From: Variovorax gracilis
Lineage (GTDB): Bacteria; Pseudomonadota; Gammaproteobacteria; Burkholderiales; Burkholderiaceae_C
Direction of reading: 5' to 3'
DNA: 64,000 nt
NCBI RefSeq assembly: GCF_030317115.1
Contig: NZ_JASZYF010000008.1
Coordinates: forward strand, 1-64,000
Positions within the stretch are counted from its first letter, which is position 1, and each line of letters opens with the position of its first letter. The translations under genes were made by a program, and so were the position numbers. The notes under the pieces are model-generated. The model ran no database searches. It worked only from the letters and a program-made list of their open reading frames with translations, and had not been told where the DNA came from. Below, piece by piece: positions 26,037 to 35,195 of this stretch.

Positions 26037-26885
26037 CTAGGCCTTGGCCCGGGTGCCCATCACCGCGGCCGAGATGATGAGGACGGCGGCGAGCGCGATG
26101 GTCCAGCTCAACGGCCGTTGCGTCACGATCAGCAGCAGCGCCGTCGATGCCAGCGGCGTGATGTAGCTCAGGATGCCGATCTGCCGCGCGTCGCCGCGCT
26201 TGAGCGCCATGTCCCAGAAGAAGAAGGCCGCGCCGAGCGGGCCGAGGCCGCACAGCGTGACGAGCAGCCAGTCGCGCGACGAGAGCGCGGCCGAAGGCTC
26301 CAGCAGTGCATGGCACAGCAGCGAAAGCGCGCCCGAGACCAGCCCGAACAGCCCGATCGCCGTGGTCGGAAAGGCCGGTACGCGCTGCGTCCACAGCGAG
26401 TAGCTGGCCCAGATGAAGGCCGAACCCAGCGCGGGCACGAATCCCCAGTAGTTGCCATCGGCGCTTGTGGATGCACCGCTGCGCGCGCCGAGGATCGCAA
26501 TGGCCGCGCCCGCAAAGCCCAGCAGCGCAGCCACCACGTGCAGCGGGCGCAGCGACACGCCCGGCAGCAGCACCGGCGCCAGCACCACCATGAAAAGGGG
26601 CCACAGATAGTTGACGAGGTTGGCCTCGACCGGCGGCGCATTTCGCAGCGCGATGAACAGCAGGAAATGGAAGCCGAAGAGCCCGTAGACACCCAGCGCG
26701 AGCGTGCGCGCCGGCACGGCCCACGCGATGCGATTGCGCAGCACCAGCGGCCAGCTCATGGCGCTGCCGATCACCAGCGCGAGCCCGGTGAGCAGGAAGG
26801 GCGGCAGGTGCGAAAGCGAAGTGCCCAGCGAGGCGAGCGTGGCCCAGAGTGCGATGGCGGCGAGGGCGTTCAGCGTGGAAGACAT
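26037..26885 (-). CDS. DMT-superfamily exporter (EamA family)
   Basis: A 282-aa inner-membrane protein with ten hydrophobic helices in two EamA repeats. The segments NLVNYLWPLFMVVLAPV and GILSYITPLASTALLL are typical, and the overall pattern resembles the YddG aromatic amino acid exporter group. It is downstream of and co-directional with an AraC regulator (72-base gap), a common arrangement for regulated exporters. Substrate unknown. Confidence 0.87.
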   Translation of the reverse strand: MSSTLNALAAIALWATLASLGTSLSHLPPFLLTGLALVIGSAMSWPLVLRNRIAWAVPARTLALGVYGLFGFHFLLFIALRNAPPVEANLVNYLWPLFMVVLAPVLLPGVSLRPLHVVAALLGFAGAAIAILGARSGASTSADGNYWGFVPALGSAFIWASYSLWTQRVPAFPTTAIGLFGLVSGALSLLCHALLEPSAALSSRDWLLVTLCGLGPLGAAFFFWDMALKRGDARQIGILSYITPLASTALLLIVTQRPLSWTIALAAVLIISAAVMGTRAKA

Positions 26886-26957
26886 GGCGCCCGAGCTTAA
26901 GCGGGCCGGTCGTCGCGCAACGCCGGTCGATCGTCGCGCCGCGACGATTCGGCCGGG

Positions 26958-27668
26958 TCAGCCGTGGCGGCTGGCGGCTCTGCGCAACGCGGCGGTCAAT
27001 GCCGAAGGCGAGCGATAGCCCGTGCGGCGCGCCGTTTCGGCCACGGCCATTCCGCTGGCGCGTAACTGCCTCGCATGCGCCAGCCGCTGCGTGCGCAGCC
27101 AGTGCATGGCACTCACGCCCAACTCGTCGCGGCAGCGCTGCGCGAACTGACTGGGGCTGAGGCAGGCGACCGCGGCGAGGTCCGCCACGCCGAGCGGCCG
27201 ATGCCAGCGCGCTTGCGCCCAAGTGGACAGTGCTCGCCAATCGATGGTGCGTCCGCGTGCATTCGGCACGTACGGGCCCCAGGCCTCCAGCAACAGGCCC
27301 TGCGCGTGATGAAGCGCCATGGCGGGTGGCGAAGGCTGCGCGAGGCAATCCGCCAGGTAGCGAGCCAGCGACAGCACCTGCGGGGCCACCGGCGAGCGCT
27401 CGGCGCACCGCGCCCACAGCGCCTGGGAGGTGTCGAGCACGAGGCAACGGCTGCCGTTCTTCGACTCGAAATCGTGACTGTCGCCAGGCTTCACGACCCA
27501 GCCATCACCGGCGCCGATGCGGCGACCACGGCCTTCGACCTCCAGCTCCAGCACGCCGTCGAGGCCCACCAGCACCTGGAAGTGATCGTGCGCATGGCTC
27601 CCGCGCGAGCCACCGTAGCGGCGCAGCGAGAGGCCGGGCGAAAGAGATGAAGGGTCGTGAGGCTGCAT
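26958..27668 (-). CDS. AraC-family regulator with cupin domain
   Basis: A 236-aa regulator. ATG 27668 (MQPHDPSSLSPGLSLRR) is preferred; the longer frame to 27788 adds a Cys/Trp-rich, unlikely N-terminus. Residues 25-75 form a cupin sensor (HAHDHFQVLVGLDGVLELEV, VVKPGDSHDFE). The C-terminal helix-turn-helix pair shows LGVADLAAVACLSPSQFAQR and VAETARRTGYRSPSALTAAL. It probably controls the DMT exporter next to it in response to that exporter's substrate. Confidence 0.88.
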   Translation of the reverse strand: MQPHDPSSLSPGLSLRRYGGSRGSHAHDHFQVLVGLDGVLELEVEGRGRRIGAGDGWVVKPGDSHDFESKNGSRCLVLDTSQALWARCAERSPVAPQVLSLARYLADCLAQPSPPAMALHHAQGLLLEAWGPYVPNARGRTIDWRALSTWAQARWHRPLGVADLAAVACLSPSQFAQRCRDELGVSAMHWLRTQRLAHARQLRASGMAVAETARRTGYRSPSALTAALRRAASRHG

Positions 27669-27705
27669 GGCGAGCCGGCGATTTTCCTCGCCTCGCCAGC
27701 GTCTG

Positions 27706-28833
27706 TCACCCCAGGCGCAAGAGCAGCGCCGACACGCCGCACACCAGCAGGAACGGAATGCTGATGCGGTGAAACTCGCGCAGCCCATTCGGCAGTTTCG
27801 CGAGGCGCAGTGCGATCAGGTTGGCGAGCGAGCCCAGCACGCAGCCGAAGCCGCCCACGCTCACACCCGCCGCCAGGGCGGGCAGGTCATGCACGAAGCC
27901 GTCGAGCAGGATGGTGGCCGGCACGTTGCTGATGAATTGCGAGGTGACGATGGCCGCCAGGTATGCGCGCCAGCCTTCGCCGATCGGCAATTGGCCGAGC
28001 AGCGTGGCGATGGCCGGGAGCTCGGCCAGTTGCCGCAGGTCCACGAACATCAGCGCAATGATCGCGAGCAGGGCCCAGTCCACGCCGAGCAGCACGCGCG
28101 GACGCAGCAGCAGGAAGGCGCCGAACACGGCCGCCAGTCCGGCGAGCATCCAGCGCTGGTCGAGCGCAATGACGAAGCCGACGAAAAGCACACCCGACAG
28201 GGCCAGCAGGCGAGGCTCCTGCGGGGCGGCTTCGCTCGACGGCTTCAGCGTGATCGGCGCGCGCGGCACCAGGAAGCGGATGGCCGCGAAGAGCCAGAAC
28301 AGCATCACCGCCACGGTCGGCGCCATCATGGCCATGAAGCCGAAGAAGCTCTCGCCAGAACGGTGCCAGAGGAAGAGGTTCTGCGGATTGCCGATCGGCG
28401 TCAGTGCCGAGCCCGCGTTGACAGCCAGGGCCTCGATGACCACCAGCCGCGCCAGCGGCAGATGCGCCTGCGTCGCCAGCACGCGCGTCAGCGGCACCAG
28501 CAGGAACAGGCTGACGTCGTTGGTCACCAGCGCCGACAACACGGCCGCACTCGCCGCCAGAAGAAAGACCAGGTTGCGCAGCTCGGTCGTGCGCGACAGC
28601 AGCCTCGCCGCGGCGGCCTGCAGCATGCCGCTGCGCTCCACGCCCTGCGTGATCGCCAGCAGGCCTGCCAGTGCGCCGACGGTCTGCCAGTCCACCAGCC
28701 GGAGGTAGTCCATCGGTGCGCGCGGCCGCACCACCGCGAAGACGACGGCCGCCGCCAGCAGCACCCACAGCAGGCCGTTGCCGCCGCCGTGTTCGGCTTC
28801 GGCCGGGGCCGCGTCAGCGGGCGTCGAGTTCAC
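27706..28833 (-). CDS. SLC13/ArsB-like anion permease
   Basis: An integral membrane protein of about 375 aa in the ion-transporter superfamily (SLC13, ArsB, NhaD). Motifs include SALVTNDVSLFLLVPL, NAGSALTPIGNPQNLFLW and SQFISNVPATILL, which mark the two inverted reentrant loops. I place the start at GTG 28833, overlapping the end of the acyl-CoA synthetase by 20 bases; an ATG at 28713 is another option. The substrate may be a dicarboxylate or another anion. Confidence 0.8.
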   Translation of the reverse strand: MNSTPADAAPAEAEHGGGNGLLWVLLAAAVVFAVVRPRAPMDYLRLVDWQTVGALAGLLAITQGVERSGMLQAAAARLLSRTTELRNLVFLLAASAAVLSALVTNDVSLFLLVPLTRVLATQAHLPLARLVVIEALAVNAGSALTPIGNPQNLFLWHRSGESFFGFMAMMAPTVAVMLFWLFAAIRFLVPRAPITLKPSSEAAPQEPRLLALSGVLFVGFVIALDQRWMLAGLAAVFGAFLLLRPRVLLGVDWALLAIIALMFVDLRQLAELPAIATLLGQLPIGEGWRAYLAAIVTSQFISNVPATILLDGFVHDLPALAAGVSVGGFGCVLGSLANLIALRLAKLPNGLREFHRISIPFLLVCGVSALLLRLG

Positions 28834-30358
28834 GCAGCTCGCGCTTGAGCACCTTGCCGATCGCACTGCGCGGCAGTTCGTCGATGAACTGCAGGCGCGC
28901 GAGCCTCTGCGTCTTGCCCAACTGGGCGTTGGCCCATTGCAGGATCGCCTCGGCCGTCGTGTCATCGCCGGCTCGCCGCACCACGAAGGCCACCGGCGTT
29001 TCGCCCCATTGCTCCGACGGCACGCCGATCACCGCGGCGTCCGCGACCGATCCATGGCCGCGCAGCACCGCCTCGAGGTCGCTCGGGTAGATATTGAATC
29101 CGCCGCTGATGATCATGTCCTTCTTGCGATCGAACAGCGTGAGAAAGCCATCGTCGTCGAAACGGCCGACGTCGCCGGTACGGATGAAGCGCTTGCCGGC
29201 GGGGTCGAACCATTCGGCTTCGCGCGTCTTGCCCGGCTGTCCGTGGTAGCCGACCATCATGCCGGCCGAGTGGCCCACGACTTCGCCGGCCTCGCCGCGC
29301 GCGACTTCCTTGCCGGCCTCGTCGATCAGCCGGATGTCGCTGCCTTCGGCCGGGCGGCCGACGGTGTGCAGCTTGTCCGGATGCAGGTGGGCTTCGAGGA
29401 TGCAGGTGCCGCCGCCTTCGGTCATGCCGTAGAACTCGATCAGGCCGCCGGGCCAGCGCGCGAGCACGTCGGCCTTCAGGGCCGCGTTGAACGGAGCGCT
29501 GGTGCTGAACTTGAACCGGAAGCTGGACAGATCGTGAGCGCCGAAATCCGCATGCGCCATCAGCCGCTGGTATTGCACCGGTACCAGCATCGTGTGGGTC
29601 ACGCGATGGCGCTGCGCCAGCTTCAGGTAGCCGCCCGCGTCGAACTTGGGCATCAGCACGACGCAGCCGCCGAAGGCGATGGTCGGGAAGAACACGACCA
29701 GGGTGGTGTTGGAGTAGAGCGGCGTCGACAGCAATGTGACCGTCTCGGGACCGTACTCGTAGCTGGCGCCGCGCTTCACGTGTGCCCAACGCATGCCGTG
29801 GCCCTGCACGATGCCCTTGGGCTCGCCCGTGGTACCGGACGAATAGATGATGTTGAAGGGCCAGGCGGGTTGCGGATCGACCGAGGCAGGGCGGGCGCCC
29901 GCCGGTGCGAGCCAGGCTTCGACATCGCGTCCAGCCGCTGAACCGTCGAGGGCGACGCGCGGGATGGCGCCTTCCGCCGCCGGACCAATGACTTCGGCCG
30001 CCGCGGCATCGACGAAGAGCACGCGCGCCCCGGCGTCCTCGATCATCCGCGCGAGGCTGGCCGGCGTGGAGCCCGGCGCCAGCGGCGCGACCGCGATGCC
30101 CGCGCGCAGCGCGCCGAGGAAGACCGCCGCGTAATGCACGCTCGATGCGGCGCAGATCGCAATCGCGTCACCCGGTGCGAGGCCGTCGCGTTGCAGGCTG
30201 GCGGCGACGCGGTCCATGAGCGCGTCCAGTTCCCCGTAGCTCAGTGCGTGCGAGGCATCGGCCAGCGCAGGCTTCGCCGGGCGCTGCTGTGCATGGATGC
30301 GGATCAGGTCGGCAATCACGCCGAAGTCGCGGTCGATGGCCGCCTCGAAGGAAGTCAT
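28814..30358 (-). CDS. AMP-dependent acyl-CoA synthetase
   Basis: A 514-aa adenylate-forming ligase that activates a carboxylic acid to its CoA thioester. The P-loop-like motif YSSGTTGEPKG is at 172-182; EFYGMTEGGG, RTGDVGRFDDDGFL and the catalytic lysine in RSAIGKVLKREL near the C-terminus complete it. ATG 30358 is chosen over TTG 30400. It ends 20 bases inside the permease gene, so uptake and activation of the same acid is plausible. It is distinct from the truncated ligase at 36574. Confidence 0.88.
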   Translation of the reverse strand: MTSFEAAIDRDFGVIADLIRIHAQQRPAKPALADASHALSYGELDALMDRVAASLQRDGLAPGDAIAICAASSVHYAAVFLGALRAGIAVAPLAPGSTPASLARMIEDAGARVLFVDAAAAEVIGPAAEGAIPRVALDGSAAGRDVEAWLAPAGARPASVDPQPAWPFNIIYSSGTTGEPKGIVQGHGMRWAHVKRGASYEYGPETVTLLSTPLYSNTTLVVFFPTIAFGGCVVLMPKFDAGGYLKLAQRHRVTHTMLVPVQYQRLMAHADFGAHDLSSFRFKFSTSAPFNAALKADVLARWPGGLIEFYGMTEGGGTCILEAHLHPDKLHTVGRPAEGSDIRLIDEAGKEVARGEAGEVVGHSAGMMVGYHGQPGKTREAEWFDPAGKRFIRTGDVGRFDDDGFLTLFDRKKDMIISGGFNIYPSDLEAVLRGHGSVADAAVIGVPSEQWGETPVAFVVRRAGDDTTAEAILQWANAQLGKTQRLARLQFIDELPRSAIGKVLKRELRELDAR

Positions 30359-30422
30359 GGCTGAAGGCTCGGAAAAGGATGAAGCGTCGGGGATGGGCAA
30401 TGTGGCGGCGCTAGGTTAGCCG

Positions 30423-30791
30423 ATGCGAGAACGATTGGATGTCGCCACGTTGCCTGCCACGCCGTGCGCTTTCGAAAAAAATCCATGGGAATTGTCTGAT
30501 TTGATCGGGCGAACGAGATATTTACTGCGCTTCTGGGAATATTTCTTGTTGCATCCAAGACTGTTCTCATTGGCAGTTCAATTGCGTCTGAATCGCGATG
30601 AACTATGGTTCAATGCCCTTCCTCCTGACAAAGCCAGACGGAATTCGCGCTCTTCGGGCATTTCTTTCATGTTCGATGAGCGTCATGAATTGGAATTTCG
30701 CGCCTCATTGGATGTTGAGCGCTTTATTGGAGGGGGAGCATCTGCCTGCGGGCGGGTGATGCGAGTGACATTGCAGGGATCAATAACATGA
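30423..30791 (+). CDS. Possible small ORF ahead of the acyl carrier protein
   Basis: Not recognised. The 122-codon frame (MRERLDVATLPATPCAFEK) ends in ATGA overlapping the acyl carrier protein start, the same coupling used by later genes of the cluster, which argues that at least its 3' part is translated. Against it, base composition and codon use are AT-richer than every neighbour, there is no clear ribosome binding site and no domain. The stretch may instead be the cluster's promoter region or a remnant. Confidence 0.3.
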   Translation: MRERLDVATLPATPCAFEKNPWELSDLIGRTRYLLRFWEYFLLHPRLFSLAVQLRLNRDELWFNALPPDKARRNSRSSGISFMFDERHELEFRASLDVERFIGGGASACGRVMRVTLQGSIT

Positions 30792-31084
30792 CAAATACAA
30801 GTCGTGAATCCATCGAGCAACGGGTCGTCGAGCTATTCGGCGAAACGACCAGGCTCGATGTGGCGCAATTCCGGTCGGAATTGCTGCTGGCCGACACGGG
30901 CATAGATTCGCTCGGATTGGTTGAGCTCATCTTCGCAATCGAGGACGAGTATGACATTTCCATTCCATTCAATGCGAACGAGCAGGGCCGTCCCGATGCC
31001 GCTTTCGCGTCGGTGGGGCAATTGCTGGAGCAGGTGGTCAGCCTCGTCCAATCCAAGCATTCCGATTCGGCCGTCGCCGCATGA
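30788..31084 (+). CDS. Acyl carrier protein
   Basis: A 98-aa carrier that holds acyl intermediates on phosphopantetheine. The modification site is Ser41 in DTGIDSLGLVELIF, and the acidic helix II and EDEYDISIPF segment are typical. It is longer than the housekeeping AcpP (about 78 aa) and differs from it, so it is a dedicated carrier. AGGGAT lies upstream of the ATG and its stop overlaps the ketosynthase start (ATGA), implying that the two proteins work together. Confidence 0.92.
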   Translation: MTNTSRESIEQRVVELFGETTRLDVAQFRSELLLADTGIDSLGLVELIFAIEDEYDISIPFNANEQGRPDAAFASVGQLLEQVVSLVQSKHSDSAVAA

Positions 31085-32286
31085 ATCGCGTCGTCGTGAC
31101 CGGCCGCGGCGTGCTGTCGGCCATCGGCCGCGGCGTGCCTGCCTTTTCGGAGGCGCTGCGCGCGGGCATCCAGGGCATCGTTCCGATCGAGGGCCTGCCG
31201 ATCAAGGTCGCGGCCCCGGTGACCGGCTTTGATTCGTCGGCGGAATTCAGCGCGGGCGAACTGGCCTTCCTCGACCGCTCGGTGCAGTTCGCGCTGCTGA
31301 GCGCGCGGGAGGCCGTGGCGGAAAGCGGCCTGGCCATCTCCCCGGGCCTGGGGCCGCGCACTGCAGTGATCGTGGGGGTGGCCTCGGGCAACATCTGCAG
31401 CCTCGAGGAGTCCTACCGGTCCAACCTGGTGGACGGGCGCCGGCGGCTGCCGCCGTTCACGGTCCCGAAGATCATGGCCAATTCGCCGGCCAGCCACATC
31501 AGCATGGCCTTCGGCGTGACCGGCCCCGCCTTCGTCGTCTCCACGGCCTGCGCGTCTTCTGCCTATGCCGTCGGCTTGGGCTTGCAGATGATCCGCTCGG
31601 GCATCGTGGACGTTGCCATCGTCGGCGGCACCGAGGCGAGCCTCGTCGACGGCAATCTCAAGGGCTGGGATTCGCTGCGCGTCCTGGCGCCCGACACCTG
31701 CCGGCCGTTCTCCAGGGGTCGCCGCGGGCTGGTGCTGGGCGAGGGCGCGGCAACGCTGGTCCTCGAATCGCTGGCACATGCGCGCCAACGCAGTGCGCCC
31801 ATCTTCGGCGAGATCCGCGGCTATGCGCTGACCTCCGATGCGCATCACGTTCTCAGCCCCTCGACCGATGGACAGGCCGATGCCATCCGTCACTGCCTCC
31901 GCGACGCGCAGATGAACGCCGAGGAACTCGTCTACATCAACGCCCACGGGACTGCCACCGCGGCCAACGACATCGCCGAGACGCGCGCGCTGCAAATGGC
32001 ACTGGGCAAGACGGTGGAGCGGCTGCAGGTGTCGTCGACCAAGTCCATGCATGGCCACACGCTGGGCGCCGCCGGCGTCATCGAGTTGCTGGCCACGCTG
32101 GTGGGGTTGCAGGAACGCTTTGCGCCGCCGACCTTGAACTTCGTCGAACCCGATCCGGAGTGCGACCTGAACTGCGTGCCCAACCAGGCGCAGGCGCTGG
32201 GCAGGGGGCTCTGCGCGCTCAGCAACTCCTTCGCCTTTGGCGGGCACAACGCCGTCCTGGCGGTCGCTTCGGCGGCAGCCGTCTGA
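31081..32286 (+). CDS. Beta-ketoacyl-ACP synthase (FabF-like)
   Basis: A 401-aa condensing enzyme. The triad is complete: Cys157 (VSTACASSAYAVG), His289 (INAHGTAT) and His326 (SMHGHTLGAAG), with the supporting Lys321. It therefore looks catalytically competent, unlike chain-length-factor homologues that lack the cysteine. Active-site order and length are those of FabF/KAS II and secondary-metabolite ketosynthases. No ketoreductase or dehydratase gene lies beside it, so chain elongation would need housekeeping partners or stop after one condensation. Confidence 0.92.
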   Translation: MNRVVVTGRGVLSAIGRGVPAFSEALRAGIQGIVPIEGLPIKVAAPVTGFDSSAEFSAGELAFLDRSVQFALLSAREAVAESGLAISPGLGPRTAVIVGVASGNICSLEESYRSNLVDGRRRLPPFTVPKIMANSPASHISMAFGVTGPAFVVSTACASSAYAVGLGLQMIRSGIVDVAIVGGTEASLVDGNLKGWDSLRVLAPDTCRPFSRGRRGLVLGEGAATLVLESLAHARQRSAPIFGEIRGYALTSDAHHVLSPSTDGQADAIRHCLRDAQMNAEELVYINAHGTATAANDIAETRALQMALGKTVERLQVSSTKSMHGHTLGAAGVIELLATLVGLQERFAPPTLNFVEPDPECDLNCVPNQAQALGRGLCALSNSFAFGGHNAVLAVASAAAV

Positions 32287-32297
32287 TCGGTTCGCAA

Positions 32298-33002
32298 ATG
32301 CTGGAGTTGGATGGCGTCTGCAAGACGTATCGGGAAGGGGACATTGAAGTCCATGCACTGCACGACGTGAACCTGAGCCTGGATGCGTCGAGCTTCTGCA
32401 TGATCGTCGGCCCATCGGGCAGCGGCAAGTCCACCTTGCTGAACCTGATCGGCGCGCTCGACCGGCCCACGCGGGGCCGGGTCGTCATCGAGGGACAGGA
32501 CATCAACCTCCTGCCGGACCGCGAACTCACGCGATTCCGCGCCGAGCGGATCGGATTCATCTTCCAGTCCTTCAACCTGATGCCGGTACTGACCGCCTAC
32601 GAGAACGTCGAGTACGCGCTGCTGCAGACCGGCATGCCCAAGGCGCAGCGGCGCGCGCGCACCGACGAACTCATCGAGGCCGTAGGACTGGGCGCGCATC
32701 GAGCGCACCGTCCGAACCAGCTCAGCGGGGGCCAGCGCCAGCGCGTGGCCATCGCGCGTGCGCTGGTCAAGCGTCCCGCCCTGGTGCTGGCCGACGAACC
32801 GACGGCGAACCTCGATTCGTCGAACGGCCGTGCCATCGTCGCGCTGATGCGCGACATGCAGCAGCACTTCAGCACCAGCTTCGTCTTCTCCACCCACGAC
32901 CCGATGCTGCTGGGACACGCGCACCAGGTGCTCCATGCCAGTGACGGCCGGGTGACGTGCGAAGCGCCCGCGACGACGCCGATGGAGCCCGCCGCATGCT
33001 GA
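32298..33002 (+). CDS. ABC transporter ATPase, LolD/MacB type
   Basis: A 234-aa ATPase. ATG 32298 (MLELDGVCKTYREGDIEVHA) is 11 bases after the ketosynthase. Walker A GPSGSGKS (38-45), signature LSGGQ (142-146) and Walker B LVLADEPTANLDS are intact. GDIEVHALHDVNLSL and IGFIFQSFNLMPVLTAYENV are characteristic of the LolD/MacB/FtsE branch, whose members power mechanotransmission rather than classical import. It pairs with the FtsX-like permease that overlaps its 3' end. Confidence 0.93.
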   Translation: MLELDGVCKTYREGDIEVHALHDVNLSLDASSFCMIVGPSGSGKSTLLNLIGALDRPTRGRVVIEGQDINLLPDRELTRFRAERIGFIFQSFNLMPVLTAYENVEYALLQTGMPKAQRRARTDELIEAVGLGAHRAHRPNQLSGGQRQRVAIARALVKRPALVLADEPTANLDSSNGRAIVALMRDMQQHFSTSFVFSTHDPMLLGHAHQVLHASDGRVTCEAPATTPMEPAAC

Positions 33003-34393
33003 TGAACCTCTCCCTCGCCTGGCGCAACGTGCGCCGCAACCGACGCCGCACCGGCATCACGTCGATGACCATCGCACTGGGCGCCGCCGCGTTGCTGTTG
33101 CTCGGCGCGCTCATGAACTACGTCGTGCTGGAGTTCCAGACCTCGACGGTGCGGCGCAGCGGCCACGTCGCGGTGTTCCAGGGCGGCTACTTCCTGTATG
33201 GCGCGGGCAACCCCGCGGCCTACGGCATCAAGGACTACGACGCGCTGATGGGTGACATCCGCAGCGACCCCGCCATGCAGCCGCTGCTGCGAGTGGCGAC
33301 GCCGGTCCAGATGATTGCCGGCGTGGCCGGGAACTACCAGGCCGGTGCCTCCAAGACTTTCTTCGGGCAGGGCGTGGTGCCGACGGACCGGCTCAGCATG
33401 CTGACCTGGAACCAACATCGGCTCGAAGGCATCGAGGCGAGGAGTTCGCCGTTGACGCGTGACGACGGCGTGGCCATGGGCTCGGGCATGGCCCGCATCC
33501 TGCACCTGTGCGACGGCGCGAGCCCCGATGGCTGCCCTCGCCATCCCACGGCCCGGACGCAGCCCGCTGTCTTGAGCCCGCAGGACGAGGAGCTCGTCGC
33601 GCTGAGCCGTCGGGAGCACGCCGTCATCGACGACGCCCAGGCGGGGGATGCGCCGCGCATCGAACTCCTGGCCGCGACGGCGGGCGGGGCGCCCAACGTC
33701 ATGTCGGCTGCGGTGGAGCGGATCGACGTCCATGGCGCCAGGGAGCTCAATGACAACCTGATCGTCATGCAACTCGCCACCGCCCAGCGGCTGGTGTACG
33801 GCCGGGGCGAGCCGCGTGCGACCGCAATCAACATCCAGCTTCAGCGCACCGAGGACGTGCCCGCCGCGCGCGCCGGGCTGACGCGGCTCTTCAAGGAACG
33901 CGGGCTCGACCTCGAAGTCCGCGACTTCGTCGAACTCAATGCCCTCTACGCGCAGACGCAGGCCTTCTTCACTTTCCTGTTCGGCTTCGTCGCGCTGGTC
34001 ATCGGCGCGATCGTGCTCTTCACCATCATGAACACGATGAGCATGAGCGTGATGGAGCGCTTCAGCGAGATCGGCACTGCGCGCGCGCTGGGCGTGCAAC
34101 GCAGCAGCGTGCGGGGGCTCTTCATCCTCGAAGGCGCGCTGCAGGGGCTTCTCGGCGTCACGGTCGGCGTGGTGCTGGCGATGCTGATCGTGTACGTGGT
34201 CAATCGCAGCGGCCTCGTCTGGAGCCCGCCGACCTCCGCGGGCGTGCTGCCCTTCAAGTTGTACCTGTTCGGCAGCCCGGTCCTGATCGGCGGCACCTGG
34301 CTGCTGCTGATCTTCGTCTCGGCCGTCGCCGCGTGGCTTCCCGCCCGCCGCGCATCCCGCATGCCCATCGTCGATGCACTCCGCCATGTTTAG
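32996..34393 (+). CDS. FtsX-like ABC permease (LolC/LolE/MacB type)
   Basis: A 465-aa membrane protein with the four-helix FtsX layout: one helix at about 19-42 (TSMTIALGAAALLLLGALMN), a large periplasmic domain of roughly 290 residues, then three C-terminal helices starting near FFTFLFGFVALVIGAIVLF. MSVMERFSEIGTARALGV is the family's coupling-helix signature. ATG 32996 or ATG 33002 are both possible. The large periplasmic domain suits hand-over of a lipid to a LolA-like carrier, as encoded next. Confidence 0.9.
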   Translation: MLMNLSLAWRNVRRNRRRTGITSMTIALGAAALLLLGALMNYVVLEFQTSTVRRSGHVAVFQGGYFLYGAGNPAAYGIKDYDALMGDIRSDPAMQPLLRVATPVQMIAGVAGNYQAGASKTFFGQGVVPTDRLSMLTWNQHRLEGIEARSSPLTRDDGVAMGSGMARILHLCDGASPDGCPRHPTARTQPAVLSPQDEELVALSRREHAVIDDAQAGDAPRIELLAATAGGAPNVMSAAVERIDVHGARELNDNLIVMQLATAQRLVYGRGEPRATAINIQLQRTEDVPAARAGLTRLFKERGLDLEVRDFVELNALYAQTQAFFTFLFGFVALVIGAIVLFTIMNTMSMSVMERFSEIGTARALGVQRSSVRGLFILEGALQGLLGVTVGVVLAMLIVYVVNRSGLVWSPPTSAGVLPFKLYLFGSPVLIGGTWLLLIFVSAVAAWLPARRASRMPIVDALRHV

Positions 34394-35195
34394 CCGCCGC
34401 CTCTTCCTGAAGTCTCTTTGTGCATCGCCGATCGTGGTCGCGCCGCCGGGCGCGCTCGCGCAGGACGCCGACCTCGCACGGCGCGCGGTGGTGCGCGCCG
34501 ACCAGATCCGCAATCCTCAGCAATCCTTCCGCGCCCAGATGCGGCTGACCGAATTCCGCAACGGACAGGCGCGGGCCGCCGCCACCCTGGTGCTGCATTC
34601 CAAGCCTGAGGCCGGCACGGGACGATTCCGCAACCTGGCGCGCTATGTCGAGCCCGCCGCGGATTTCGGCAAGGCCATCCTGATGGATGACCAGGCCTTC
34701 TGGTTCTATGACCCGGCGTCGTCCGCCAGCATCCGGATCTCGCCCCAGCAGCGCCTCGTGGGGCAAGCGGCCAACGGCGACGTGATGAGCGTGAACTTCG
34801 GGCGCGACTACGCGCCGCGCATGATGGGCGAAGAGTCCATCCGGGACGCCGACAACGCCGAACGCAAGACCTGGCGAGTGGAGCTGACGGCGTCATCGTC
34901 GTCGGCGGTCTACCTGCGCATCGAGTACTGGATCGAGCGCGATACCTGCCGACCGGTGAAGGCACGCTTCTTCGTGGACAGTGGCCGCGCTCTCAAGGTG
35001 GCCTTCTATCGGAAGTTCAGTCGTCAACTCGGCGAGATGCGTCCCGGCGAGGTCGTCATCCTGGACGAGGTGGACAAGAGCGTGGCCACCAAGCTCGTGC
35101 TCACCGGCTACGCGGCGCAGGAGATTCCCGACAACTGGTTCAACCGCGAATACCTGCCCAGGCTGCGCGACGGCGGCGGGGCCGTGCGGACGTGA
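34386..35195 (+). CDS. LolA-like outer-membrane lipoprotein-sorting protein with Tat signal
   Basis: A 269-aa periplasmic protein. ATG 34386 opens M-F-S-R-R-L-F-L-K, a perfect twin-arginine motif, with cleavage likely after ALAQ. The mature part matches the LolA-like (TP-0789 type) outer-membrane lipoprotein-sorting family: QSFRAQMRLTEFRNGQARAA, KAILMDDQAFWFYDPASS, WRVELTASSSSAVYLRIEYW. This fold binds acyl chains in an open beta-barrel. The gene overlaps the permease end and the next gene's GTG. Export through Tat suggests folding in the cytoplasm, unlike LolA itself. Confidence 0.85.
   Translation: MFSRRLFLKSLCASPIVVAPPGALAQDADLARRAVVRADQIRNPQQSFRAQMRLTEFRNGQARAAATLVLHSKPEAGTGRFRNLARYVEPAADFGKAILMDDQAFWFYDPASSASIRISPQQRLVGQAANGDVMSVNFGRDYAPRMMGEESIRDADNAERKTWRVELTASSSSAVYLRIEYWIERDTCRPVKARFFVDSGRALKVAFYRKFSRQLGEMRPGEVVILDEVDKSVATKLVLTGYAAQEIPDNWFNREYLPRLRDGGGAVRT

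Noticed and set aside
28834..28965. N-terminal extension of the SLC13-like permease
   Set aside because: It is Arg/Cys/Ser-rich, non-membrane sequence that overlaps the acyl-CoA synthetase coding region in another frame.
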